This document shows, one piece after another, positions 1 through 5,251 of a stretch of DNA of 5,395 nucleotides. Below the pieces are notes generated by a model. That model ran no database searches, was not told the DNA's origin, and saw only the letters and a list, made by a program, of their open reading frames with translations. Numbering within the stretch: position 1 is the first letter of the stretch; the number at the start of each line of letters is the position of its first letter. Where the stretch lies: assembly GCA_044227605.1 (NCBI GenBank), contig JBGAWJ010000099.1:1-5395 (forward strand), read 5' to 3'. The position numbers and the translations under genes were made by a program. The stretch comes from JAEUKQ01 sp044227605. GTDB lineage: Bacteria; Pseudomonadota; Alphaproteobacteria; JAEUKQ01.

Positions 1-87
1 GACCGTTCCGCTCTGATCCAGGATCCTTTTGGGCATAAGTGGCACTTGGCCACCCGCAAGGAAGAAATTTCACCCGAGGAAATGTAA
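1..87 (+). CDS. VOC/glyoxalase-like (PhnB-type) protein, 3' end only
   Basis: This is the last 28 codons of a gene that begins before the window, read in frame 1 to a TAA at 85-87. The visible tail contains DPFGHKWHLATRKEEISPEE. The D-P-F-G-H-x-W-x-L-A-T core followed by a SPEEM segment is typical of the C-terminus of PhnB-like members of the vicinal oxygen chelate fold. These are small dimeric metal-dependent or metal-free proteins of mostly unknown substrate. In that family SPEEM is usually followed by a few more residues such as K-R-W-D. Here, after the TAA, the same frame reads K-R-W-D-V-M-V-T and then stops at 112-114, so the natural C-terminus seems to have been shortened by nine codons by a nonsense change. 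The loss is at the very end and the protein may still fold. The substrate cannot be judged from this tail. Confidence 0.72.
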   Translation, partial: DRSALIQDPFGHKWHLATRKEEISPEEM

Positions 88-247
88 AAACGCTGGGATG
101 TGATGGTTACGTAATCAAACCGTATGATGGGCAAAAAACGGCACTGATTTTCTTGGGTTCCGAAGATGCCGATGACAAAGCCTGACAGGAGGGTACCCCT
201 AGGCTTTTGGTATCTCCATTCGGCTGAGAGCCTATTAGCCCTTTATT
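88..247. other. Spacer between convergent genes, no confident gene
   Basis: This stretch lies between the VOC-like stop and the stop of the minus-strand exported protein. It holds the read-through tail of the VOC frame (88-114) and a stop-free frame-3 stretch ending in TGA at 180-182 that reads protein-like but has no start. It also holds an inverted repeat TAGGCT (200-205) / AGCCTA (229-234) with a wide loop and no T-run. I see no convincing terminator for either gene. Confidence 0.5.
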
Positions 248-1654
248 TTACTTTATGTCCAGGCGGTAAATCCGGGGTTCGGCGGGGTAATATTCAGGCG
301 TTTCCTGGCTTTTATAAACCATCGGGTGAAGCCAGATTTGCATCATTTCGGGGAAAAAGGCCATGCTGAAGCGTTGATCTTGATGCGGGTTGGCGGAGAA
401 GGCCTCGCTGGCCGGATCAAACGATGAAATCACCAATTTATCCCAGATAATATCTTTGGGGGCGCTGGGATTAAGTTTGATTGCCCATAAATTGGCACGG
501 GTTTCTTCTTCGGGGCGTCTTACTTCGAACAGAATGTTTCTTATATCCCATTGTTGGGCATAAAAGGCAATCACCTCGCCCTCAGGGGTAACCACCGCAT
601 GCTCCAGCCAGCTATAGGTTTTCAAGCCATCCCAATGTTCAGGAAGTTGGATTTTGCCCCATAAGCGGCTTTGGCAACCTTTCGTGACATCGATGACCCA
701 GCCGATAAGAAAAGAATGCCCGTTTTCTTCTTCCGTTCCTAACAACAAGATTTCATTCTGTGGTAAGGCGAGGGCTAGGCGAAAACGATCAACGGGATAA
801 TTAATTTTTCCGCGAGCTGCCTTCGCGCCATCAACTACACAATGAAAATTGGTTGTTTCTTGCCCATTTTCTGCTCTTCCTGCTGCCCAAATAAATGTTG
901 TCCCCCCCGCGCTGATGGTTAAGCCCCTAAATGCCATGTACCCAGAAGGGTTATTCACGGTTGAAAGGGTCCAGTCTCTTTCACCTTTTTCATCTAAAAC
1001 CACTATTTGCGTATCGAAGCCCTTTGGTTGTTTTCTAGGATCTAATTTTGATAATTGGTCCCAGATTAACCATCCATCTGCGGGAAAGGCTAAGACTTGT
1101 TGCGTATTAAAGAAATTTACGGGAACCTTTTGCACCCGATATTGCGGCGTGCCTGAAACAATGGGTTGGACAATATATAAAGTTGATGGATCAATGGCTG
1201 CGCCTGTTGGTTGGGCTGGCTTCCGTACCACCCATTCCTTATTATTATTAACAGCTAATATTTCACCAATTAACGGATTGTTTGAAAAGGAAGAATTTGC
1301 TAAGGGGTCAAAAACAGTTGGGTTACCCCATTTTCCTAGCTCATTGATAGGAAGCATCCAAACAATTTCATTGGCTATCCCTTTTGCTGCGGGAAAAGCT
1401 TGGGGGTTTTGCGGCAATAGGCACTGCCACATGGTTATATGATAGGTAGGGCTTTGGATAAAATTACACAGGCGGGGGGTTGTGTCATAACCCGTTGGCA
1501 ATGCGGGTGTAAAAAAGGGAACGGAAGATTTTAAGTGTTCTTGACTTAAAGCGGAATGATTAATCGCTACTAAATTCAGCATCGAGAAAAACAGGCAAGA
1601 GAGAAGAGGGCGTTTAAAAATTTTAGAGTGGCCATAGCTGCGAAAATAGTTCAA
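248..1654 (-). CDS. Exported protein of unknown function, beta-propeller-like composition
   Basis: I do not recognise this 468-residue protein. The start is a TTG at 1652-1654, supported by a strong GGAGG (1660-1664) five bases upstream. The next in-frame ATG (residue 25) would destroy the signal peptide. Residues 1-37 look like a Sec signal peptide: basic K11/K14/R15, a hydrophobic core 16-31, and a likely cleavage after A-L-S at 35-37. There is no lipobox, so it is probably periplasmic or secreted. The mature part has no clear membrane segment. It is rich in Trp, Phe, Pro and Asn and has recurring short beta-strand-like stretches followed by Gly/Asp/Asn turns (for example around 192-200, 217-230, 242-260, 293-306, 315-324, 353-367, 436-448). 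This suggests a propeller or other all-beta fold, by inference only. Four mature cysteines (63, 78, 272, 327) could form disulfides. It is divergent from the superoxide dismutase gene and stands alone as a unit. Confidence 0.85.
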   Translation of the reverse strand: MNYFRSYGHSKIFKRPLLSCLFFSMLNLVAINHSALSQEHLKSSVPFFTPALPTGYDTTPRLCNFIQSPTYHITMWQCLLPQNPQAFPAAKGIANEIVWMLPINELGKWGNPTVFDPLANSSFSNNPLIGEILAVNNNKEWVVRKPAQPTGAAIDPSTLYIVQPIVSGTPQYRVQKVPVNFFNTQQVLAFPADGWLIWDQLSKLDPRKQPKGFDTQIVVLDEKGERDWTLSTVNNPSGYMAFRGLTISAGGTTFIWAAGRAENGQETTNFHCVVDGAKAARGKINYPVDRFRLALALPQNEILLLGTEEENGHSFLIGWVIDVTKGCQSRLWGKIQLPEHWDGLKTYSWLEHAVVTPEGEVIAFYAQQWDIRNILFEVRRPEEETRANLWAIKLNPSAPKDIIWDKLVISSFDPASEAFSANPHQDQRFSMAFFPEMMQIWLHPMVYKSQETPEYYPAEPRIYRLDIK

Positions 1655-1832
1655 GAAATCCTCCCTTTATCACGAAAAGAATTAGAAGAACAATATAGCC
1701 AATAAAACCGGTGTGGGCGACACATATTTTTTTTCCCGTAGCGACTTTATTGGTTTTGCCGTTTTTAGAGACGGTAAGAAGATGATGCCTGACAGCATTT
1801 TCTTGATTGAGGGCTTTTTAGCGGTTCATTTC

Positions 1833-1859
1833 TTGGTCATAACGATATTTCATGATAAG
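1833..1859 (+). promoter_or_regulatory. Weak candidate promoter for superoxide dismutase
   Basis: TTGGTC (1833-1838) and GATAAG (1854-1859) are separated by 15 bases, a little short for a sigma-70 site. It is the best pair seen close upstream of the gene, but both boxes are imperfect. Treat it as a guess. Confidence 0.22.
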
Positions 1860-1885
1860 CTTAGGGATGTAAGAACAAAATGAAA

Positions 1886-1893
1886 GAGAAGGA
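1886..1893 (+). promoter_or_regulatory. Ribosome binding site that decides the superoxide dismutase start
   Basis: GAGAAGGA ends seven bases before the ATG at 1901. The upstream in-frame ATG at 1880 has only a distant GGGA. The site lies inside the longer reading frame, whose extra residues would be lysine- and glutamate-rich, as expected if a ribosome binding site were being translated. Confidence 0.7.
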
Positions 1894-1900
1894 AAAGAAA

Positions 1901-2506
1901 ATGATCAAACAAACTGCCCCAATAAAAGACTATCAATTGAAAACTTTCACCTTTGATGTGGACGGCATATCTAAAAAAACCCTGGAAGAGCATTATAAAT
2001 TATATGAAGGATATGTGAAACACACCAACTTGCTCAACAAAAAAGTTGCCGAACTGACGGGGCAGGGGAAAACGGAAACCCCCGAATTTCATGAGGCGCG
2101 TCGTCGCTTCGGCTTTGAATATAATGGCATGGTTTTACATGAATATTATTTTGCGGCTTTAAAATTTGGTCAAAAAGCACTGGCGGAACGAACCAAATTA
2201 TATCAAAGCATCACCGATTCTTTCGGCAGCTATCAGGCTTGGGAAGATGATTTTAAGGCTATGGGAAAAATCCGGGGTAATGGCTGGGTCATTTTATATC
2301 AAGATTCCGCAAGGGGGTTATTGCAGAATTACTGGATTGGCGATCATCATATTGGCCATCCGGTCAATTTAACGCCTATTTTGGTGATGGATGTGTGGGA
2401 ACATGCTTATGTGATGGACTTCCTGCCTTCTGGCCGCAAGGATTATATTGAAGCATTTTTTAAAAATATTGATTGGAAGTTGGTTGAAAGCCGTTTAAAA
2501 GCTTAA
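1901..2506 (+). CDS. Superoxide dismutase, Fe/Mn family
   Basis: Superoxide dismutase (EC 1.15.1.1), 201 residues from the ATG at 1901, converts superoxide to oxygen and peroxide; no signal peptide is seen, so it is cytosolic. Numbering from the alternative ATG at 1880 (add seven), the metal ligands are H38 (in EEHYK), H87 (in VLHEYYF), D171 and H175 (in the family signature DVWEHAY). The usual H-Y-G-K-H-H-x-x-Y-V segment of E. coli SodB is replaced by HYKLYEGYV, with the tyrosine one position closer to the histidine. The second-sphere Gln before the second ligand in E. coli SodB (A-A-Q-V-W-N-H) is Gly here. A GDHH motif instead places H156 fifteen residues before the Asp ligand, as in M. tuberculosis SodA (DHQ). 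The residue two before the Asp is Val, rather than Thr (E. coli SodB) or Gly (MnSOD). Metal choice, Fe, Mn or both, therefore cannot be assigned and I give no sodA/sodB symbol. The longer 1880 start is possible. Confidence 0.95.
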   Translation: MIKQTAPIKDYQLKTFTFDVDGISKKTLEEHYKLYEGYVKHTNLLNKKVAELTGQGKTETPEFHEARRRFGFEYNGMVLHEYYFAALKFGQKALAERTKLYQSITDSFGSYQAWEDDFKAMGKIRGNGWVILYQDSARGLLQNYWIGDHHIGHPVNLTPILVMDVWEHAYVMDFLPSGRKDYIEAFFKNIDWKLVESRLKA

Positions 2507-2549
2507 CCAGCAGATAAAATTCCTGTAAGGATGTGCAGAGGCGACATTC

Positions 2550-2579
2550 TTGCTTGATTTTTTGACGAACAAATAAATA
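2550..2579 (+). promoter_or_regulatory. Weak candidate promoter for the PH-like membrane protein
   Basis: TTGCTT (2550-2555) and TAAATA (2574-2579) are separated by 18 bases in the 98-bp gap after the superoxide dismutase. A TTGACG at 2562-2567 is also present but has no good -10 partner. Cotranscription with the dismutase cannot be excluded, since no strong terminator lies between the two genes. Confidence 0.25.
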
Positions 2580-2604
2580 CAGATGAACAACGGGATTAAA
2601 AGCA

Positions 2605-3111
2605 ATGGCCAAATTACGACATGAAAATTTAAAGAATTTAGTTCAACCAAGTTTAAGGCAGCGGGAAAACCTCGAGCATGTGGCTTATGGGGTTAAACAA
2701 CCGCATTTTCCGATCATTTTTCTCACTATGCTGCTGTGCATCGCCGTTCCGATGTTTCTAACCCGTGATAATGGCTCATTATCTATTCTGATGGCCGGGG
2801 TTGGGGGCGGGGTAGCCAGCGTTATCATTTATGTAATGACCAAACATGTTGCCCTGGCTTTAACGGATCAGCGGATGTTAATTATTCAATTCCGCTTTGG
2901 TAAAAATTGGTCGAAGATTGCAGAATGGCAATATTCCCGCGCGCAAGTAAAAACCACTGGTTTTAAAAAACTGGCTTTCATCACCACGGCAAAATTTCAG
3001 GCGGGAACAGAAAACTGGGCGCTGAAATTCAACCGCAAGCTGGCTTTTGTCCAAAATGGCGCGGAGATTGATGCAATTGAACGGAAATTAACAGCACAAG
3101 CCTTGTCATAG
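2605..3111 (+). CDS. Membrane protein with bacterial PH-like domain
   Basis: This 168-residue protein has two predicted membrane segments, about residues 36-52 and 59-78, joined by a short TRDNGS loop. The soluble C-terminal half (about 80-165) begins with VALALTDQRMLII. That A-L-T-x-x-R-x-L pattern is the first-strand signature of bacterial PH-like (bPH) domains of the YdbT/YokE kind. Further beta strands with K-F and W-A-L-K-F patterns and a final amphipathic helix (EIDAIERKL) fit the PH fold. The first 33 residues are polar and include EHVAYGVKQP, a segment often seen before such membrane anchors. Both termini are probably cytoplasmic. The start has a modest GGGA (2592-2595) nine bases upstream. 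The cellular role and ligand are unknown. It follows the dismutase by 98 bp on the same strand, but no functional link is evident. Confidence 0.8.
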   Translation: MAKLRHENLKNLVQPSLRQRENLEHVAYGVKQPHFPIIFLTMLLCIAVPMFLTRDNGSLSILMAGVGGGVASVIIYVMTKHVALALTDQRMLIIQFRFGKNWSKIAEWQYSRAQVKTTGFKKLAFITTAKFQAGTENWALKFNRKLAFVQNGAEIDAIERKLTAQALS

Positions 3112-3344
3112 CAGTATGGAGAAAATACTTACATTAAAACCACATATGGCCACTTATCTATTCACATAAAGGCCAGCGCTTGGGTTCCCATAGGGTAAGG
3201 CATGATCTGGTATTAGGAAATCATCCCGCCCTAGGAATTTGATGGGTGAGGATATTTTAAGCTTACCCAAAGGTTTTTTTGTTAAGGGGCGTTGGTATGG
3301 CATGTCACTGCCATAAGATGTAATAAAGGGCATCGTACAAATAG
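3112..3344. other. Gene-free stretch between converging genes
   Basis: This stretch lies between the stop of the PH-like protein and the csp terminator. A 70-codon minus-strand frame crosses it, but its start codon sits inside the csp terminator hairpin and its sequence is not protein-like. The region contains a possible plus-strand terminator (3244-3280) and a short perfect inverted repeat TATGGCA / TGCCATA near 3296-3315. I see nothing else. Confidence 0.5.
3244..3280 (+). terminator. Possible terminator for the PH-like gene
   Basis: GGGTGAG (3244-3250) can pair with CTTACCC (3262-3268) using one G-U pair. After AAAGG there is a run of seven T residues (3274-3280). The T-run starts five bases after the stem and the site is 133 bp beyond the stop codon, so it is only a moderate candidate. 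Confidence 0.35.
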
Positions 3345-3377
3345 AAAAAGGACGGGAGATTTTCATCTACCCGTCCT
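3345..3377 (-). terminator. Rho-independent terminator of the cold-shock gene
   Basis: On the minus strand GGACGGG (3376-3370) pairs with CCCGTCC (3356-3350). The stem is extended by AGAT / ATCT with a single bulged base and closed by a four-base loop. It is followed directly by TTTTT (3349-3345) and more T-rich sequence. It lies 45 bp beyond the csp stop codon. Confidence 0.85.
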
Positions 3378-3421
3378 CTCTTTATTGTGAAAGACCCCAA
3401 AGACCCCCACAATTTTTTAGG

Positions 3422-3628
3422 CTAGCTGACCAACTTTAAGTTGGTGGCAGCCAATTTGCCCTTGTCAGTTGCAACATCAAAGCTGATTTTTTGACCTTCA
3501 TTCAGATTGCGAAGACCCGCTTTTTCCAAAGCGCTGATATGTACGAACACATCATTCTTGCCTGTTTCCGGAGTAATAAAACCATAACCTTTTGTTGGAT
3601 TGAACCACTTTACTGTACCAATTGCCAT
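3422..3628 (-). CDS. Cold-shock protein, CspA family
   Basis: This 68-residue single cold-shock domain binds single-stranded nucleic acid and acts as an RNA chaperone in the cytoplasm. RNP1 is KGYGFI at residues 13-18 and RNP2 is VFVHIS at 27-32. The surface aromatics W8, F9, Y15, F17, F28 and H30 expected of the family are all present. Length matches the usual 65-70 residues. The ATG at 3626-3628 is chosen because AAAGGA lies seven bases upstream on the minus strand and because the sequence begins MAIGTVKWF, as in the family. A 97-codon reading back to 3715 would only translate the leader. The gene is alone, with its own long leader, promoter and terminator. Csp proteins of this kind may serve cold adaptation or be made constitutively, and the sequence cannot say which. 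Confidence 0.96.
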   Translation of the reverse strand: MAIGTVKWFNPTKGYGFITPETGKNDVFVHISALEKAGLRNLNEGQKISFDVATDKGKLAATNLKLVS

Positions 3629-3826
3629 TTGCTTTTCCTTTAGCTTTAGCGTAAGCACCGCCTCACCGTGAGGCGATGTCAAAGAGCCTTTATGATCCGA
3701 CCAATTTGCCGGCACTCTCTGTCAAACGCTAACGAATCAACTGAAGGAAGATCGTAAGTATCAAGACTGAATACGCTCATGGATATAGCGGCCGGTAAAT
3801 GCGAAAATTTCATATAAGCAACTTAT
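3629..3826 (-). promoter_or_regulatory. Long structured csp 5' leader
   Basis: If the promoter near 3822-3861 is right, the csp mRNA has about 190-200 untranslated bases, similar in kind to the 159-nt cspA leader of E. coli. A perfect inverted repeat CGCCTCAC-C-GTGAGGCG (3659-3675) forms a GC-rich hairpin about 18 bases upstream of the ribosome binding site. On the mRNA, TTCCTT (complement of 3744-3749) could pair with AAGGAA of the ribosome binding site (complement of 3635-3640). A thermosensor role is inferred, not shown. Confidence 0.5.
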
Positions 3827-3861
3827 GAACCCCTTATACAAGCCTTATCAAAAAAAAGCAA
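3822..3861 (-). promoter_or_regulatory. Promoter region of csp, two overlapping candidates
   Basis: On the minus strand TTGCTT (3861-3856) is 17 bases from TATAAG (3838-3833), five of six matches at the -10. Alternatively, TTGATA (3851-3846, five of six at the -35) is 18 bases from CATAAG (3827-3822). Either gives a start near 3815-3827. An imperfect palindrome (3809-3829) overlaps the predicted start. Confidence 0.5.
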
Positions 3862-3962
3862 GCAAAACAAAATATTTTATTTGGGCCCATAAATTTTATG
3901 AAACAGGGGGCGGGTTGAAAGGTGGAGAAGGGCGGAAAAAGTCACTTTAGCCCTATTCATTG

Positions 3963-3991
3963 TTGATTTTAGCAAACTTCATGACTATAAT
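3963..3991 (+). promoter_or_regulatory. Sigma-70-type promoter for the DUF1801 gene
   Basis: TTGATT (3963-3968) and a perfect TATAAT (3986-3991) are separated by the optimal 17 bases. The start codon follows 33 bases after the -10 box, which leaves a short leader carrying GGAAG (4012-4016). Confidence 0.72.
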
Positions 3992-4024
3992 AAACATTCC
4001 CGTTAATTTTCGGAAGATGCCCCT

Positions 4025-4423
4025 ATGAAACAATTATATGCTTCCCCCGACCAATTTATTCATTTTCTTGGGTATTGTCCCGGTGAGATTCAGGAAATAG
4101 TAGCCACACTAAGGGCCGAAATAGGGAAATCCTTTCCGTCTTTAATAGAAAAAATATATTTCGGGTGGAAGGCAGTGGGGTATACCCATCCCCAAGCGGG
4201 GTATGTGGGGGCGATCTTCCCTGCGGTAAATCAAGTGAAAATGGCTTTTGAACACGGGGTTTTTTTACCGGATAAAAAGCAACAATTGGTTTTTGGTAAA
4301 AGCGTCGGCAAACAAGTAAAATACCTGCCTATTCACCAACTCAACCAGGTTACTTTAAACGATGTTAAGGGATTTATAGAACAGGCAATCGCCTATCGCC
4401 TATCTCGGTTTTCTTGCAAATAA
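4025..4423 (+). CDS. DUF1801 family protein (YdhG-like)
   Basis: This 132-residue cytosolic protein matches the DUF1801 family. It has an N-terminal helical part, the KIYFGWKAVGY strand segment (residues 43-53), the HPQAGYVGAIFP segment (55-66) and the VKMAFEHGVFLPD motif (71-83). A V-K-Y-L-P-I / D-V-K-x-x-I-x-x-A-I ending completes it, as in family members in which the last helix closes the fold. The protein is close to full length for the family. The biochemical function of DUF1801 proteins is not established, and no catalytic residue can be named. The ATG has GGAAG eight bases upstream and a strong promoter of its own. It is divergent from csp and separated from the downstream CHAP gene by 250 bp with its own promoter, so it is probably monocistronic. 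Confidence 0.88.
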   Translation: MKQLYASPDQFIHFLGYCPGEIQEIVATLRAEIGKSFPSLIEKIYFGWKAVGYTHPQAGYVGAIFPAVNQVKMAFEHGVFLPDKKQQLVFGKSVGKQVKYLPIHQLNQVTLNDVKGFIEQAIAYRLSRFSCK

Positions 4424-4673
4424 AGGAATATGCAAAAGCAACCCAGCAAGCTTCCTGCAACCACATGCCACATTCAATCCCCATGCAATCTAACCTTGTG
4501 TAATCTGAGCGTTGAAGCTGACACCCCCCCCATGACCCCCATAAAAATTATATTTTTGTTGATGGGTTTGTTCGAAAATTGGCGGTTAAGGCTTGACCAA
4601 ATAAATTTTTTTTATATAGTTACGAAGGTTATGTTATAAGTTCCTTTATTAACCAAGACTTTCGAGGATATCG
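4424..4673. other. Intergenic region carrying the CHAP gene promoter
   Basis: This 250-bp gap holds a 69-codon plus-strand frame that I reject (poor ribosome binding spacing, odd composition, promoter inside it). It also has two cytosine runs near 4523-4541, and the hairpin and promoter near 4584-4620. No other gene or RNA is visible. Confidence 0.5.
4593..4620 (+). promoter_or_regulatory. Sigma-70-type promoter for the CHAP lipoprotein
   Basis: TTGACC (4593-4598, five of six) and TATAGT (4615-4620, five of six) are 16 bases apart. The -35 box is also the right arm of a small hairpin (GGTTAA 4584-4589, loop GGC, TTGACC, one G-U pair), and eight T residues lie in the spacer (4606-4613). The site could thus double as a weak terminator for the upstream gene. 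Transcription would begin about 47 bases before the start codon. Confidence 0.6.
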
Positions 4674-5231
4674 ATGGCAGCTCTAAAAATCGCTTATGTG
4701 TGTTTATTCATGTTGCTTCTTAGCAATTGTGCCTATCAATCTGAAAACACAGCGTTTTATGAGGGCGAATCGTCGATTATGAGACCGGCCGAGGCTGCTG
4801 ATTATAGCCATGTCGTCATTGCGGCGGCTGTGCAATGCGTTCCCTATGCCCGGGAAATATCGGGCGTTAGTATTTATGGTGATGCCTGGACATGGTGGGA
4901 CAAATCAAAGGGGCGCTATGCCCGCGGCAGCAAACCCCAAGAAATGGCGGTGTTGGTCTTAAGCAAGACCAATCGGTTGAAATTGGGTCATATTGCGGTC
5001 GTGACGCGGGTATTAGGGCCTCGCCAGTTGCTGGTTACCCATGCCAATTGGGGAAGTGATCCGGTTGAACGGGCAAAAATCCGCCTGAATATGCCGGTTT
5101 TAGATGTTTCCACCAAGAATGATTGGTCGGTGGTACGCTTCTGGAACCCGAATACCGGGGTTTACGGCAATGAATATCAGGTTGCCGGGTTTGTTTATAG
5201 TACCCCGCTTACCCAGCAGGCATCACGCTAA
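4674..5231 (+). CDS. CHAP-domain lipoprotein, probable peptidoglycan amidase/endopeptidase
   Basis: This 185-residue protein has a type II signal peptide: K5, a hydrophobic core 6-16, and the lipobox L-S-N-C with the lipidated cysteine at 19. It is therefore probably membrane-anchored in the periplasm. A CHAP (NlpC/P60-like cysteine peptidase) domain follows, about residues 46-160. The catalytic Cys is C55 in QCVPYARE, the His is H106 in LGHIAVV, and the third polar residue is probably N125 in THANW. DVS-x-x-NDWS-x-V-R-x-W near 144-157 is a pattern I associate with small alphaproteobacterial CHAP proteins. Such enzymes cut amide bonds in peptidoglycan peptides. No separate cell-wall binding domain is present. 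The ATG has GAGGA (4664-4668) five bases upstream and its own promoter. Its exact bond and role in wall remodelling are not known. Confidence 0.9.
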   Translation: MAALKIAYVCLFMLLLSNCAYQSENTAFYEGESSIMRPAEAADYSHVVIAAAVQCVPYAREISGVSIYGDAWTWWDKSKGRYARGSKPQEMAVLVLSKTNRLKLGHIAVVTRVLGPRQLLVTHANWGSDPVERAKIRLNMPVLDVSTKNDWSVVRFWNPNTGVYGNEYQVAGFVYSTPLTQQASR

Positions 5232-5251
5232 AAAACTTCTTTGCATATTGG

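Larger units (their letters stand above)
1655..1900. other. Divergent intergenic region with inverted repeat and T-run
   Basis: This spacer must hold the promoters of both the minus-strand exported protein and the superoxide dismutase. It contains an inverted repeat CCAATAAA (1699-1706) / TTTATTGG (1746-1753). Between the arms lies GTGT-GGGCG-ACAC (1711-1723), followed closely by eight T residues (1727-1734). A second small hairpin, CCGTTT / AGACGG with one G-U pair, occupies 1759-1774. No clear Fur or other known operator was seen. Confidence 0.45.

Noticed and set aside
166..369. 67-codon plus-strand open frame
   Set aside because: It overlaps the end of the minus-strand exported protein, has no ribosome binding site, and has an unlikely composition.
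849..1442. 197-codon plus-strand open frame
   Set aside because: It is wholly antisense to the exported protein gene, which has a signal peptide and a strong ribosome binding site; it has neither.
2166..2372. 68-codon plus-strand frame inside the superoxide dismutase
   Set aside because: It is an out-of-frame shadow of a gene with all family motifs intact.
3154..3366. 70-codon minus-strand open frame
   Set aside because: Its ATG lies within the csp terminator hairpin, the frame spans another hairpin with a T-run, and the proline-rich sequence resembles no protein.
3430..3444. Perfect palindrome CCAACTT-T-AAGTTGG
   Set aside because: It lies in the last codons of csp and is explained by coding; the real terminator is at 3345-3377.
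3629..3715. N-terminal extension of Csp by 29 residues
   Set aside because: It would translate the leader hairpin and ribosome binding site; the shorter form has the family start and length.
3678..3724. Two TTGACA boxes on the minus strand within the csp leader
   Set aside because: Neither has a usable -10 box at 16-18 bases, so they are not credible promoters.
4430..4639. 69-codon plus-strand open frame after DUF1801
   Set aside because: The AGGA is only two bases from the ATG, the composition is odd, and a strong promoter for the next gene lies inside it.
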